Source: Herbaspirillum sp. meg3 (GTDB lineage: Bacteria > Pseudomonadota > Gammaproteobacteria > Burkholderiales > Burkholderiaceae_D). Taken from it: a stretch of 64,000 nucleotides of DNA. Shown here piece by piece: positions 52,037-60,371 of this stretch; the stretch's first letter is position 1; every line of letters starts with the position of its first letter. The notes below the pieces were generated by a model, which saw nothing but the letters and a program-made list of their open reading frames with translations, was not told the DNA's origin and searched no databases. The stretch is from positions 1,984,001 to 2,048,000 of the forward strand of contig NZ_CP022736.1 in assembly GCF_002257565.1 (NCBI RefSeq), written 5' to 3'. The translations under genes and the position numbers were made by a program.

Positions 52037-53314
52037 GTGAGCCCAGGTTTGAGTCTGATTAAAAATTTACCCTTCGAATGGCTGGTCGGCATTCGTTACA
52101 CGCGAGCCGGCAAGCGCAGCGGCCGCAATAGTTTCATCTCCTTTATTTCCCTGATTTCCATGGCCGGCATCGCTCTTGGTGTTGCTGCACTGATCGTTGT
52201 GCTGTCGGTGATGAATGGTTTTCAGAAAGAGGTGCGCGACCGCATGCTGTCGGTGCTGTCGCATATCGAAGTGTTTGATGCGTCCGGCGCCATGCAGGAC
52301 TGGCAGTCGGTCGCCAAGCAGACCTTTCAGAACAAGGAAGTCATCGGCGCCGCACCGTATGTAGCCGCGCAAGCCATGATGACGCGCGACGACAATGTGC
52401 GTGGTGTCGTCATTCGCGGCGTGCTGCCGTCGGAAGAGCCCAAGGTGTCGGATGTCGCGGGGCAGGTCAAGCAAGGCAAGTTTTCGGATCTCAAGCCGGG
52501 CGAATTCAATATCGTGCTCGGTGGCGAGCTGGCGCGCAGCCTGCGCGTCGGTCTTGGCGACAAGGTCACGCTGATCGCGCCGCAAGGGCAGGTGACGCCG
52601 GCCGGTGTGCTGCCGCGCCTGAAACAATTCACCGTAGTCGGCATCTTTGAAGCGGGACATTACGAGTTTGATTCGTCGCTGGCGTTTATTCAGATCGAGG
52701 ATGCGGAACGGTTGTTCCGTCTCGATGCACCTTCCGGCGTGCGCTTGCGTATCAAAGACATGCTGCAGGCGCCGCAGGTGACGTACGAGCTGTCGAAGAC
52801 GCTCAACGGCAACCTGTATCTGCGTGACTGGTCGCAGCAAAACAGCAACTGGTTCGCCGCGGTGAAGACCGAGAAACGCATGATGTTCATCATCCTGACG
52901 CTGATCATTGCGGTGGCAGCGTTCAATCTGGTGTCGACGCTGGTAATGACTGTGACCGACAAGCAGGCCGATATCGCCATCTTGCGCACGCTGGGTGCAT
53001 CCCCGGGTTCGATCATGAAGATCTTCGTGATCCAGGGGGCACTGGTCGGGTTGATCGGCACCGGTCTAGGGGTCGGTTTCGGCGTGCTGGTGGCGTTGAA
53101 CATCGACGTGATCGTGCCATTCATCGAGCGCTTGTTGCACGTGCAGTTCTTGCCCAAGAGCATTTACGTGATTTCTGAATTGCCGTCCGACCTGATCTGG
53201 TCGGATGTGTGGACCATAGGTGGCGTAGCGGTAGTGCTGGCCTTCCTGGCGACGTTGTACCCAAGCTGGGCGGCAGCGCGCGTCAAACCGGCGGAGGCCC
53301 TGCGTTATGAATAA
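52037..53314 (+). CDS. lolC: Lipoprotein-releasing system permease LolC/LolE family
   Basis: Inner-membrane part of the ABC system that releases lipoproteins to LolA. The 425-residue product has the typical N-terminus EWLVGIRYTRAGKRSGRNSFISF, a helix at about 30-50, a periplasmic domain (about 55-275), and three C-terminal helices with MTVTDKQADIAILRTLGASPGSI. The start codon is not ATG: a GTG at 52037 or a TTG at 52049 are the options. lolD overlaps its end by eight bases. No second permease gene follows, so it may be a LolF-type single permease. Confidence 0.92.
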   Translation: MSPGLSLIKNLPFEWLVGIRYTRAGKRSGRNSFISFISLISMAGIALGVAALIVVLSVMNGFQKEVRDRMLSVLSHIEVFDASGAMQDWQSVAKQTFQNKEVIGAAPYVAAQAMMTRDDNVRGVVIRGVLPSEEPKVSDVAGQVKQGKFSDLKPGEFNIVLGGELARSLRVGLGDKVTLIAPQGQVTPAGVLPRLKQFTVVGIFEAGHYEFDSSLAFIQIEDAERLFRLDAPSGVRLRIKDMLQAPQVTYELSKTLNGNLYLRDWSQQNSNWFAAVKTEKRMMFIILTLIIAVAAFNLVSTLVMTVTDKQADIAILRTLGASPGSIMKIFVIQGALVGLIGTGLGVGFGVLVALNIDVIVPFIERLLHVQFLPKSIYVISELPSDLIWSDVWTIGGVAVVLAFLATLYPSWAAARVKPAEALRYE

Positions 53315-54017
53315 TCCGATCACAAACAATGCAAGTAATCAGATCGTGCTATCCAGCCGCGGTCTGGGCAAGACTTTTACCCAAGGTAAATATTCGGTCA
53401 ACGTGCTGAACGGCGTTGATATCGACGTCAAAGCCGGTGAGCAGGTTGCCATCGTCGGTGCCTCAGGCTCCGGCAAATCGACACTGTTGCATTTGCTGGG
53501 CGGCCTCGACACACCGACCGGCGGCACTGTCAGTCTGCAAGGCAAGGATTTTGCCAACCTTGGCGAAGCTGCGCGCGGCAACCTGCGTAATGTGGCGCTC
53601 GGTTTTGTCTATCAATTCCATCATCTGCTGCCGGAGTTTTCCGCCCTGGACAACGTCGCCATGCCGCTGATGATTCGCCGCATCAAGCGCGATCAGGCGC
53701 AGGAGCAGGCGCGTGAAATCCTCGCCCGCGTCGGTTTGGAAAACCGTGTCCGTCACGTCCCGGGCGAACTGTCCGGCGGTGAGCGCCAACGTGTCGCCCT
53801 GGCGCGCGCGCTGGTCACCAAGCCGGCTTGCGTGCTGGCTGATGAACCAACCGGCAACCTGGATCGCTCGACTGCCGACAAGACTTTTGAATTGATGATT
53901 GAATTGTCCCAAACTTTGGGCACAGCTTTTGTGATCGTCACGCATGACATCGAACTGGCACGCCGCTGCGGCCGCGTATTGCGATTGTCTGAGAACGGTT
54001 TGCAACTCTGGGAATAG
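53307..54017 (+). CDS. lolD: Lipoprotein-releasing ATPase LolD
   Basis: A 236-residue ABC ATPase that powers lipoprotein release. Walker A is GASGSGKSTLLHLLGG, the Q-loop region FVYQFHHLLPEFSALDN contains the LolD-type sequence, the signature is LSGGERQRVALARAL, Walker B is CVLADEPTGNLD, and H-loop VTHDIELA. ATG 53307 overlaps the end of lolC, so expression is coupled. Length is normal. Confidence 0.96.
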   Translation: MNNPITNNASNQIVLSSRGLGKTFTQGKYSVNVLNGVDIDVKAGEQVAIVGASGSGKSTLLHLLGGLDTPTGGTVSLQGKDFANLGEAARGNLRNVALGFVYQFHHLLPEFSALDNVAMPLMIRRIKRDQAQEQAREILARVGLENRVRHVPGELSGGERQRVALARALVTKPACVLADEPTGNLDRSTADKTFELMIELSQTLGTAFVIVTHDIELARRCGRVLRLSENGLQLWE

Positions 54018-54026
54018 GAGATCGTT

Positions 54027-54632
54027 TTGAATAAGAAAAATATCGGGGAAATTCTTATCGTGACCATGCTATCGCTTAGTTCGCTCGCGCAAGCGAAAGA
54101 GGCGCTGCGGGTGCAGGTTCCCGCTGTGTTTGACGAGCAGACGCCGATTGAACCGAGTGTCAAAGCAGAGTGCGCGGTCGACCGAATCCTGGGGAATCAC
54201 GTTTTCCAGAAGGTGGCCGACAAATATCCGGGTACCTTGCAAGTGACGGATCCTGCCAAGATGGAAAAGGGCAGGGTTCTGAAGCTGACTGTGTTGAGCG
54301 TACAAGGTATTGGTGGCGGTGGCTGGACCGGGCCCAAGGCGGTCACGGTGCGCGCCGATCTGGTACAGGATGGCGAAGTCGTGCAGACCGTGGTCAAGCG
54401 CGAGCATTCGCGCGGTGGCGTATTTGGTGGTATGCGTGGAACCTGCTCGATTCTCGAAATCGTGGCAGAGTCGCTGGGTCGGCAGATCGCCACCTGGCTG
54501 GTCAGTCAGGATAGCAGTGGTTCGACCGGGCAATCTGTGCCGGCAGCAAAAATTGACCAAAACGTGCAAACTAAGCAAATAACTGAAGCGACAGACGACG
54601 TAAAACCGAAGTCTGAAGCAAAACCTGAATGA
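54027..54632 (+). CDS. Exported DUF4410-like protein
   Basis: A 201-residue protein with a signal peptide (about 1-23, ending AQA) and a mature domain with CAVDRILGNHVFQKVADKYPG, GRVLKLTVLSVQGIGGGGWTGPKAVTVRADL, and HSRGGVFGGMRGTCSILE, followed by a disordered C-terminal tail. This layout fits the DUF4410 group, unproven. The start is a TTG at 54027 with TAGGAG six to seven bases upstream, nine bases after lolD, so it probably shares the lol transcript. Function unknown. Confidence 0.65.
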   Translation: MNKKNIGEILIVTMLSLSSLAQAKEALRVQVPAVFDEQTPIEPSVKAECAVDRILGNHVFQKVADKYPGTLQVTDPAKMEKGRVLKLTVLSVQGIGGGGWTGPKAVTVRADLVQDGEVVQTVVKREHSRGGVFGGMRGTCSILEIVAESLGRQIATWLVSQDSSGSTGQSVPAAKIDQNVQTKQITEATDDVKPKSEAKPE

Positions 54633-54695
54633 CCCGCACCGTGTGGTTGAGTAGCGCGGTGTTTTAACCGTTTAACTTTTTGAAGTACTGAGATC

Positions 54696-55871
54696 ATGAT
54701 GAACACCCGACAATGGCTGGAAAAGCTGGTCGCCTTCGACACCACCAGCCGCAACTCCAATCTCGAACTGATCACCACTGTGCGCGACAGCTTGCAGGCG
54801 CAGGGCATCACGCCTTGGTTTGCACATAACAAGGAGCGCACCAAGGCCAATCTGTTCGCCACGCTGCCGGCCACGCAAGGTCCGGAAGCCGGCAATACCC
54901 AAGGCGGCATTGTGTTGTCGGGCCACACCGATGTGGTGCCGGTCGATGGCCAGAACTGGGACAGCGATCCTTTCAAACTGACCGAACGCGATGGCCTGCT
55001 GTACGGACGCGGCAGCTGCGACATGAAGGGCTATATCGCCGCTTCGCTGGCGTTGGTGCCGGAGTTTCTGGCGATGCCGCGCACCAAGCCGCTGCATCTG
55101 GCGTTTTCCTACGATGAAGAAATCGGCTGCGCCGGTGCACCGTCGATGCTGGCCGAGTTGCAGGAGCGCGGCATTCATCCGGAAGGCTGTGTTGTCGGCG
55201 AACCGACCAATATGCAAGTGGTGGTGGCGCATAAAGGTATCAATGTCTATTCGTGCAGCGTGCACGGCAAGTCCGCGCATTCCTCCTTGACGCCGCAGGG
55301 TTGCAATGCCATCGAATATGCTGCGCGGCTGATTTGCACCATTCGCGATTTTGCCGATGCGTATAAAGCCAACGGTCCTTACGATACGATGTACGACGTA
55401 CCGTTTTCGACCATGACGACGAATCAGATCCGTGGTGGTATCGCGATCAACACGATTCCCAATTTGTGCGAATTTACCTACGAGTTCCGCAATCTGCCAG
55501 GCATGTCGCCGGAGAAGATTCAGGAGCAGATCACGCATTACGTGCGTGATCACTTGCTGCCGAAGATGCAAGCCGAATACCCGGAAGCCAAAATCGACAT
55601 CGGCGTCATCGCTGCCAGCCCGGCGCTGGAAACAGCGGAGCAGGAAGCCATCACTGCGCTGGTGCGCGCTCTGACGCAGGACAACGAAAAGCGCAAGGTG
55701 GCTTACGCGACCGAAGCAGGCTTGTTCCAGCGCATCGGCATCCCGACCATCGTATGCGGCCCCGGCGATATCATCCAGGCGCACAAGCCGAATGAGTTCG
55801 TCGCGATCGCACAACTGGAGCGTTGCGAAGAATTCCTGCGCAAGCTGGGGCGTTCGATGCAATTGGCTTAA
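54696..55871 (+). CDS. argE: Acetylornithine deacetylase
   Basis: Removes acetate from N-acetylornithine in arginine synthesis. The 391-residue product is a zinc-dependent M20 enzyme: GGIVLSGHTDVVPVDGQNW, GRGSCDMKGYIAAS, FSYDEEIGCAGAPSML, EPTNMQVVVAHKGI, and the C-terminal HKPNEFVAIAQLE. Two ATGs occur at 54696 and 54699. Related M20 peptidases (DapE) are excluded by the overall pattern, though not with full certainty. Confidence 0.9.
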   Translation: MMNTRQWLEKLVAFDTTSRNSNLELITTVRDSLQAQGITPWFAHNKERTKANLFATLPATQGPEAGNTQGGIVLSGHTDVVPVDGQNWDSDPFKLTERDGLLYGRGSCDMKGYIAASLALVPEFLAMPRTKPLHLAFSYDEEIGCAGAPSMLAELQERGIHPEGCVVGEPTNMQVVVAHKGINVYSCSVHGKSAHSSLTPQGCNAIEYAARLICTIRDFADAYKANGPYDTMYDVPFSTMTTNQIRGGIAINTIPNLCEFTYEFRNLPGMSPEKIQEQITHYVRDHLLPKMQAEYPEAKIDIGVIAASPALETAEQEAITALVRALTQDNEKRKVAYATEAGLFQRIGIPTIVCGPGDIIQAHKPNEFVAIAQLERCEEFLRKLGRSMQLA

Positions 55872-55947
55872 GCACTGAATTGAGCCTTCAGTCTGAGGCC
55901 TGAGCATAAACACAAAGCTTGGGGCCCGGACTGACAATTGATGCAAA

Positions 55948-55985
55948 AGATGACGGGTCTGTTTTTCAGGCCCGTCTTCGTTGAT
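55948..55985 (+). terminator. Candidate terminator after argE
   Basis: GACGGGTCTG pairs with CAGGCCCGTC (10 bp, one G-U) with a short loop, then TTCGTTG. The U-run is poor, so termination may be weak. Confidence 0.5.
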
Positions 55986-56081
55986 AATTGCGTGAATGAC
56001 GGCGCTGAGGCTGGAATTGATAACTATCCCAACCTGAACGCGGCCATCGCATCCATCCCCTGATCTATATTGTGACCCTCC

Positions 56082-56879
56082 ATGTGGATCGATACACACT
56101 GCCATCTTGATGCCGGTGAATTTGCCGGCGAAGAACTTGCTGTCGCCGACGAGGCAGCCGGGCAGGGCGTTGGCATGATCGTCGTGCCGGCGGTAGCAAC
56201 ATTCAATTTTCAGACGGTTGCCCAATTGGCGGCTCAGCGCAGCAATTGCGTCTATGCACTGGGGATTCACCCGCTCTACGTTCCCAAGGCTGAAGAAAGC
56301 GATTTGACGCTGCTGCGCCAGGCGATTGAAGCGGCCTTGGCGGATAAGCGCTTTGTCGCCATCGGTGAAATCGGCCTTGACTTCTTCGTTCCCGAATTAA
56401 AAGACGGCGCCTTGCGCGACAAGCAGGAGCACTTCTACAGCGAACAGCTCAAGCTGGCGCGCGAATACTCCTTGCCGGTGCTGCTGCACGTGCGGCGTTC
56501 GCAAGACATCATCCTCAAATACCTGCGCCGTATTGAAGTGCCCGGCGGCATCGCGCATGCTTTCAATGGCAGCCATCAGCAGGCGCAGACATTTATCGAA
56601 CTGGGTTTCAAGCTGGGATTCGGGGGGGCGATGACTTTTCCGCGTTCGCTGCAGATCCGCCGCCTGGCTGCCGAGATGCCACTGGAGGCGATTGTGCTGG
56701 AAACCGATGCGCCGGATATTTCCCCAGCCTGGCTCCACCCGACGCGCAATACGCCGGATCAGATCCCGCGGATCGGCGAGGTGCTGGCGGCATTACGCGG
56801 GATGAGCGTCCAAGAAGTCGCGTCGGCGACAGCTGACAACGCGCGTGCGGCAATGCCGCGTCTTGCCGAGTTTTGCTAA
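56082..56879 (+). CDS. TatD-family metal-dependent hydrolase
   Basis: A 265-residue TIM-barrel nuclease-like enzyme of the TatD/YjjV/YcfH family. Metal ligands appear in IDTHCHLD near the start, GEIGLDFF, LLHVRRSQDIIL, AHAFNGS and ETDAPDISP. Activities reported for relatives include 3'-5' exonuclease and D-aminoacyl-tRNA deacylase. comEC starts three bases after its stop. I cannot tell which subgroup it belongs to. Confidence 0.92.
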   Translation: MWIDTHCHLDAGEFAGEELAVADEAAGQGVGMIVVPAVATFNFQTVAQLAAQRSNCVYALGIHPLYVPKAEESDLTLLRQAIEAALADKRFVAIGEIGLDFFVPELKDGALRDKQEHFYSEQLKLAREYSLPVLLHVRRSQDIILKYLRRIEVPGGIAHAFNGSHQQAQTFIELGFKLGFGGAMTFPRSLQIRRLAAEMPLEAIVLETDAPDISPAWLHPTRNTPDQIPRIGEVLAALRGMSVQEVASATADNARAAMPRLAEFC

Positions 56880-56882
56880 ACG

Positions 56883-59369
56883 ATGCGTAGCGCGATTCTC
56901 GGTTTTGCCGCAGGGATAGCGTTACTGCAAATGCAGGCCGAACTGCTGCCTTTCGAATGGCATATGGCTTTGCTGGCGGCAGCGGCCGTATTGCTGCTGA
57001 TGGCCTGGCGACTAGGAAGGACAGGTATCGGCGCCGTGTTGCGGATCGCTGTGTTCAATATCGCCGGGATTTGCGTCGGCTTTGCCTGGGGTGGTTTGTA
57101 CGCCCAATATCATCTGGATCAGGAGCTGCCTGTGGCGTGGGAAGGCCAGGAGGTTACGGTCGTCGGCACGGTCGACAGTTTGCCCTACCGGTTCGAGCGT
57201 GGAGTGCGCTTCAACTTTCTGGTTGAAACCATCGCCCCGCAAGTCAACGGCACACCGCCGATTCCATCTCGCTTGTCATTGGCCTGGTACAGCGCGGGGC
57301 CATTTGAAAATACGGAAGCGATCTCGCCGGCCGTCCCGCAGGTGCAACCGGGTGAGCGCTGGCAACTCACTTTGCGCTTGAAGCGCCCGCACGGGACGGC
57401 CAATCCCAACGGATTCGACTACGAAGTCTGGTTGCTGGAGCAGGGCGTGCGAGCTACCGGTACGGTTCGTTCCGATGCGCAACTGGCATACAAAAATCAG
57501 CGTTTGCAGGCCTTCGTTCAGACACCTGCGAACATTGTCCAGTATTGCCGGGGCTGGTTGCGCGACCGTATTTTGGCGGCCTTGCCGAACCAGAAATATG
57601 CCAATGTGATCGTGGCACTGGTCATTGGCGATCAACGCGCTATCGAGCAGTCCGAATGGGAGATTTTCAACCGCACCGGTGTCGGTCACCTTGTCGCGAT
57701 TTCGGGGCTGCATATCACCATGATTGCGGGTTTATTCGCCGCATTTGTGGGCTTCTTGTGGCGCCGTTCTTTTTTCACGCGTGCACAGTTGCCGCTGATC
57801 TTGCCGGCCCCTAAGGTTGCCGTGCTGGCCGGTTTGGCGGCTGCGTTGATTTATGTGTTGCTGGCAGGTTTCGGCGTTCCTGCGCAGCGTACCTTGTATA
57901 TGCTCGCGGTTGTCGGCATGGCGTTCTGGATGGGGCGGCTGACACACGTATCTTACGTGCTTTGTCTGGCGCTCGGCGTGGTTCTGCTGGCTGATCCCTG
58001 GGCCTTGCTGTGGCCTGGGTTCTGGCTGTCGTTCGGTGCCGTGGCGATCATCCTGTTTGCATCGTCCGGACGCATCGGCAGCGATGCGATTGCCGAGCCG
58101 GTTGTCATGACCGCTATTGAGCGGCATCGCAAACCGCCGCGCGCGGTGATGCTGTGGCGGGCAATACGTGCAGGCGCCTATACGCAATATATTGTGACCC
58201 TGGGTTTGTTGCCGCTGACTTTACTGCTGTTTGGCCAGTATTCGCTGGTGAGTCCGCTGGCAAACGCGATTGCGATTCCTCTGATTACGCTGCTGGTGGC
58301 GCCGTTGTCGCTGCTTGGCAGTATTTTGCCGCCACCCTTGTCGACGTGGATATTGCGGTCGGCGCACGCTATGGTGGAATGGCTGGTAGGCGTGCTGAGC
58401 TGGATGAGCAGTCAGCCGTTTGCCGTTTGGCAAACGCCGCTACCGGCGATGTGGATGTTTCTGCTGGCGCTGGCCGGAACCCTGTTGCTGCTGGCACCGC
58501 GAGGCTGGCCGGCACGTTGGCTGGGGCTGTTCGGCTGGTTGCCGTTGTTATTGAATGCGCCGACCTGGCCGGAAGAGGGCAAGATGCAGGTCACCGCCTT
58601 CGATGTCGGGCAGGGCATGGCCTTGCTGGTGGAAACGGCGGAACATCGCCTGCTCTACGATACCGGCCCGGCGTATTCGCGAGAGTCCGACGGTGGCAAT
58701 CGGGTGATCGTCCCGTATCTCAAATCGCGTGGAATCAATCATCTGGACGTGGTTGTGGTTTCTCATAGCGACAATGATCACTCTGGCGGGGCGTTATCCG
58801 TGCTCAAGGATATAAGCGTCGACCGTGTGTATTCCTCCTTGTCGCCCGCCAGTCCGATCGTACAAGCCGCGCCGGATCACCGGCGCTGCCTGGCGGGGCA
58901 GCATTGGCGCTGGGACGGGGCTGAGTTCAGTATGCTCTATCCGGTACAGTCCATCTACGATAGCGACAAATGGAAGCCTAATGCACGCAGTTGCGTGCTG
59001 AAAGTCAGTCTGGGGAAGAACTCCATTCTTTTGCCCGGCGACATCGAGGCAATACAAGAGGATGAACTGGTCAATAGCCCGGCAGCGGCTAGTTTGCGCG
59101 CCACCGTGCTGCTGGCTCCTCACCACGGCAGCGGGACGTCATCGACGGAGGCATTTTTGCGGGCGGTCAACCCTGAGGTGGCGTTGTTTCAGGTCGGCTA
59201 TCGCAATCGGTTCAATCATCCCAAACCGGCCGTATTCGAGCGCTATGCGCAGATGGGCATTCGCCGCATGCGCAATGATGAGGCGGGCGCCATTACCGTC
59301 CATTTCGACAAGGGCGTTACGGTTCAGGAGTATCGCCGTGAGCACGCACGATACTGGTACGGGCGATGA
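56883..59369 (+). CDS. comEC: DNA internalisation protein ComEC/Rec2
   Basis: The inner-membrane channel for single-stranded DNA in natural transformation. The 828-residue product has N-terminal helices, a DUF4131-type OB region (about 60-200), the competence domain (about 230-500) with HLVAISGLHITMIAGL, and a C-terminal metallo-beta-lactamase-like domain (about 560-790) with FDVGQGMALLVET, VVVSHSDNDHSGG and LLAPHHGSGTSS. It is full length with an intact catalytic motif. Other competence genes are not in the window. Confidence 0.95.
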   Translation: MRSAILGFAAGIALLQMQAELLPFEWHMALLAAAAVLLLMAWRLGRTGIGAVLRIAVFNIAGICVGFAWGGLYAQYHLDQELPVAWEGQEVTVVGTVDSLPYRFERGVRFNFLVETIAPQVNGTPPIPSRLSLAWYSAGPFENTEAISPAVPQVQPGERWQLTLRLKRPHGTANPNGFDYEVWLLEQGVRATGTVRSDAQLAYKNQRLQAFVQTPANIVQYCRGWLRDRILAALPNQKYANVIVALVIGDQRAIEQSEWEIFNRTGVGHLVAISGLHITMIAGLFAAFVGFLWRRSFFTRAQLPLILPAPKVAVLAGLAAALIYVLLAGFGVPAQRTLYMLAVVGMAFWMGRLTHVSYVLCLALGVVLLADPWALLWPGFWLSFGAVAIILFASSGRIGSDAIAEPVVMTAIERHRKPPRAVMLWRAIRAGAYTQYIVTLGLLPLTLLLFGQYSLVSPLANAIAIPLITLLVAPLSLLGSILPPPLSTWILRSAHAMVEWLVGVLSWMSSQPFAVWQTPLPAMWMFLLALAGTLLLLAPRGWPARWLGLFGWLPLLLNAPTWPEEGKMQVTAFDVGQGMALLVETAEHRLLYDTGPAYSRESDGGNRVIVPYLKSRGINHLDVVVVSHSDNDHSGGALSVLKDISVDRVYSSLSPASPIVQAAPDHRRCLAGQHWRWDGAEFSMLYPVQSIYDSDKWKPNARSCVLKVSLGKNSILLPGDIEAIQEDELVNSPAAASLRATVLLAPHHGSGTSSTEAFLRAVNPEVALFQVGYRNRFNHPKPAVFERYAQMGIRRMRNDEAGAITVHFDKGVTVQEYRREHARYWYGR

Positions 59370-59452
59370 CGGTTTTGGGGCGTTCTATTTTGGCCGTGTG
59401 ACGGGAAGATACTCTAGAATAAATACTGGTACCTACGCTTTAAGCCCCACAC

Positions 59453-60256
59453 ATGAATAAACCGATTTTGCACTTCGCTCACGCCAACAGTTATCCGGCG
59501 GGGACCTACGGCATGTTTTTCGACCTGCTGCGCGAGCATTACGATGTACGCGCTTTGCCGATGCATGCGCACAACCCCAAATATCCGGTCGATGATGGCT
59601 GGCGCAAACTGGGTAAGGAGTTGGGCGAAGAGCTGGCGCAACGCTACAACGAGCCGGTGATTCTGGTCGGGCATTCGATGGGAGGCATCCTGAGCCTGTT
59701 GGCCGGACGTAAAAGGCCCGACCTGGTGCGTTGCGTGGTCATGTTGGATTCGCCGATTGTGGCCGGATGGCGGGCGTCTGCGCTGCATCTTGCCAAACTG
59801 TTCAAGATCGAAAGCAAACGCTCGCCTGCAGTGGCTTCCATCAAGCGCCGCAATGCCTGGCCTGACATGGAGGCTGCCTATCAGCACTATGCCGCCAAGG
59901 CCATGTTTGCGGCCTGGCCGGAGCGCGTCTTGCGCGATTACGTCACCGCCGGCATCGAGCCGGAACCGTCCGGCGGCGTCAAGTTGCGCTTTACCCGCGA
60001 AACCGAAACTGCTGTCTATCGGACAATTCCGCATCACCTCGGCGCGTTGGCGCGGCGTCAATATCCGGTGCCGATCGGCTTTGTCGGCGGCACCAATTCG
60101 GCGGAGTGCCGGCTGGCCGGCCTGGCCGCCACCAAAAAGTTGGTGGGGCCTTATTTCAGGCAGATTCCGGGTGGGCATCTGTTTCCCATGGAGTCTCCCG
60201 AGGCAGCAGCGGGCGCCACACATGAAATGATTCAGGCCTTGCTTTCCGGGAAATAA
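59453..60256 (+). CDS. Cytoplasmic alpha/beta hydrolase
   Basis: A 267-residue alpha/beta hydrolase. The oxyanion region is HFAHANSYPAGTYG, the nucleophile elbow is GHSMGG in VILVGHSMGGILSL, the acidic residue is probably in the VGGTNSAE region, and the final histidine in PGGHLFPME. No signal peptide. Substrate unknown. It stands between comEC and pyrG with its own start about 83 bases after comEC. Confidence 0.88.
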   Translation: MNKPILHFAHANSYPAGTYGMFFDLLREHYDVRALPMHAHNPKYPVDDGWRKLGKELGEELAQRYNEPVILVGHSMGGILSLLAGRKRPDLVRCVVMLDSPIVAGWRASALHLAKLFKIESKRSPAVASIKRRNAWPDMEAAYQHYAAKAMFAAWPERVLRDYVTAGIEPEPSGGVKLRFTRETETAVYRTIPHHLGALARRQYPVPIGFVGGTNSAECRLAGLAATKKLVGPYFRQIPGGHLFPMESPEAAAGATHEMIQALLSGK

Positions 60257-60327
60257 AATTACGGGTTTTCCGGCGGGAAATCTGGCGCTTCCTGAAAACA
60301 GGGGGATCAAAAGCGGGCAGTTTGGGG

Positions 60328-60333
60328 TATAAT
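60328..60333 (+). promoter_or_regulatory. -10 element of pyrG
   Basis: A perfect TATAAT, 39 bases before the pyrG ATG; the predicted start falls on a T/C stretch near 60340. The -35 (GATCAA at 60305) is poor. Confidence 0.6.
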
Positions 60334-60348
60334 TTGAATTTCCCGCAC

Positions 60349-60362
60349 GTGCCGTTCGGCAC
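60349..60362 (+). promoter_or_regulatory. Leader hairpin directly before pyrG
   Basis: GTGCC-GTTC-GGCAC (plus one more G-C) lies nine bases before the ATG at 60372. No Shine-Dalgarno is visible between it and the start codon. Confidence 0.5.
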
Positions 60363-60371
60363 TTCTTTGTA

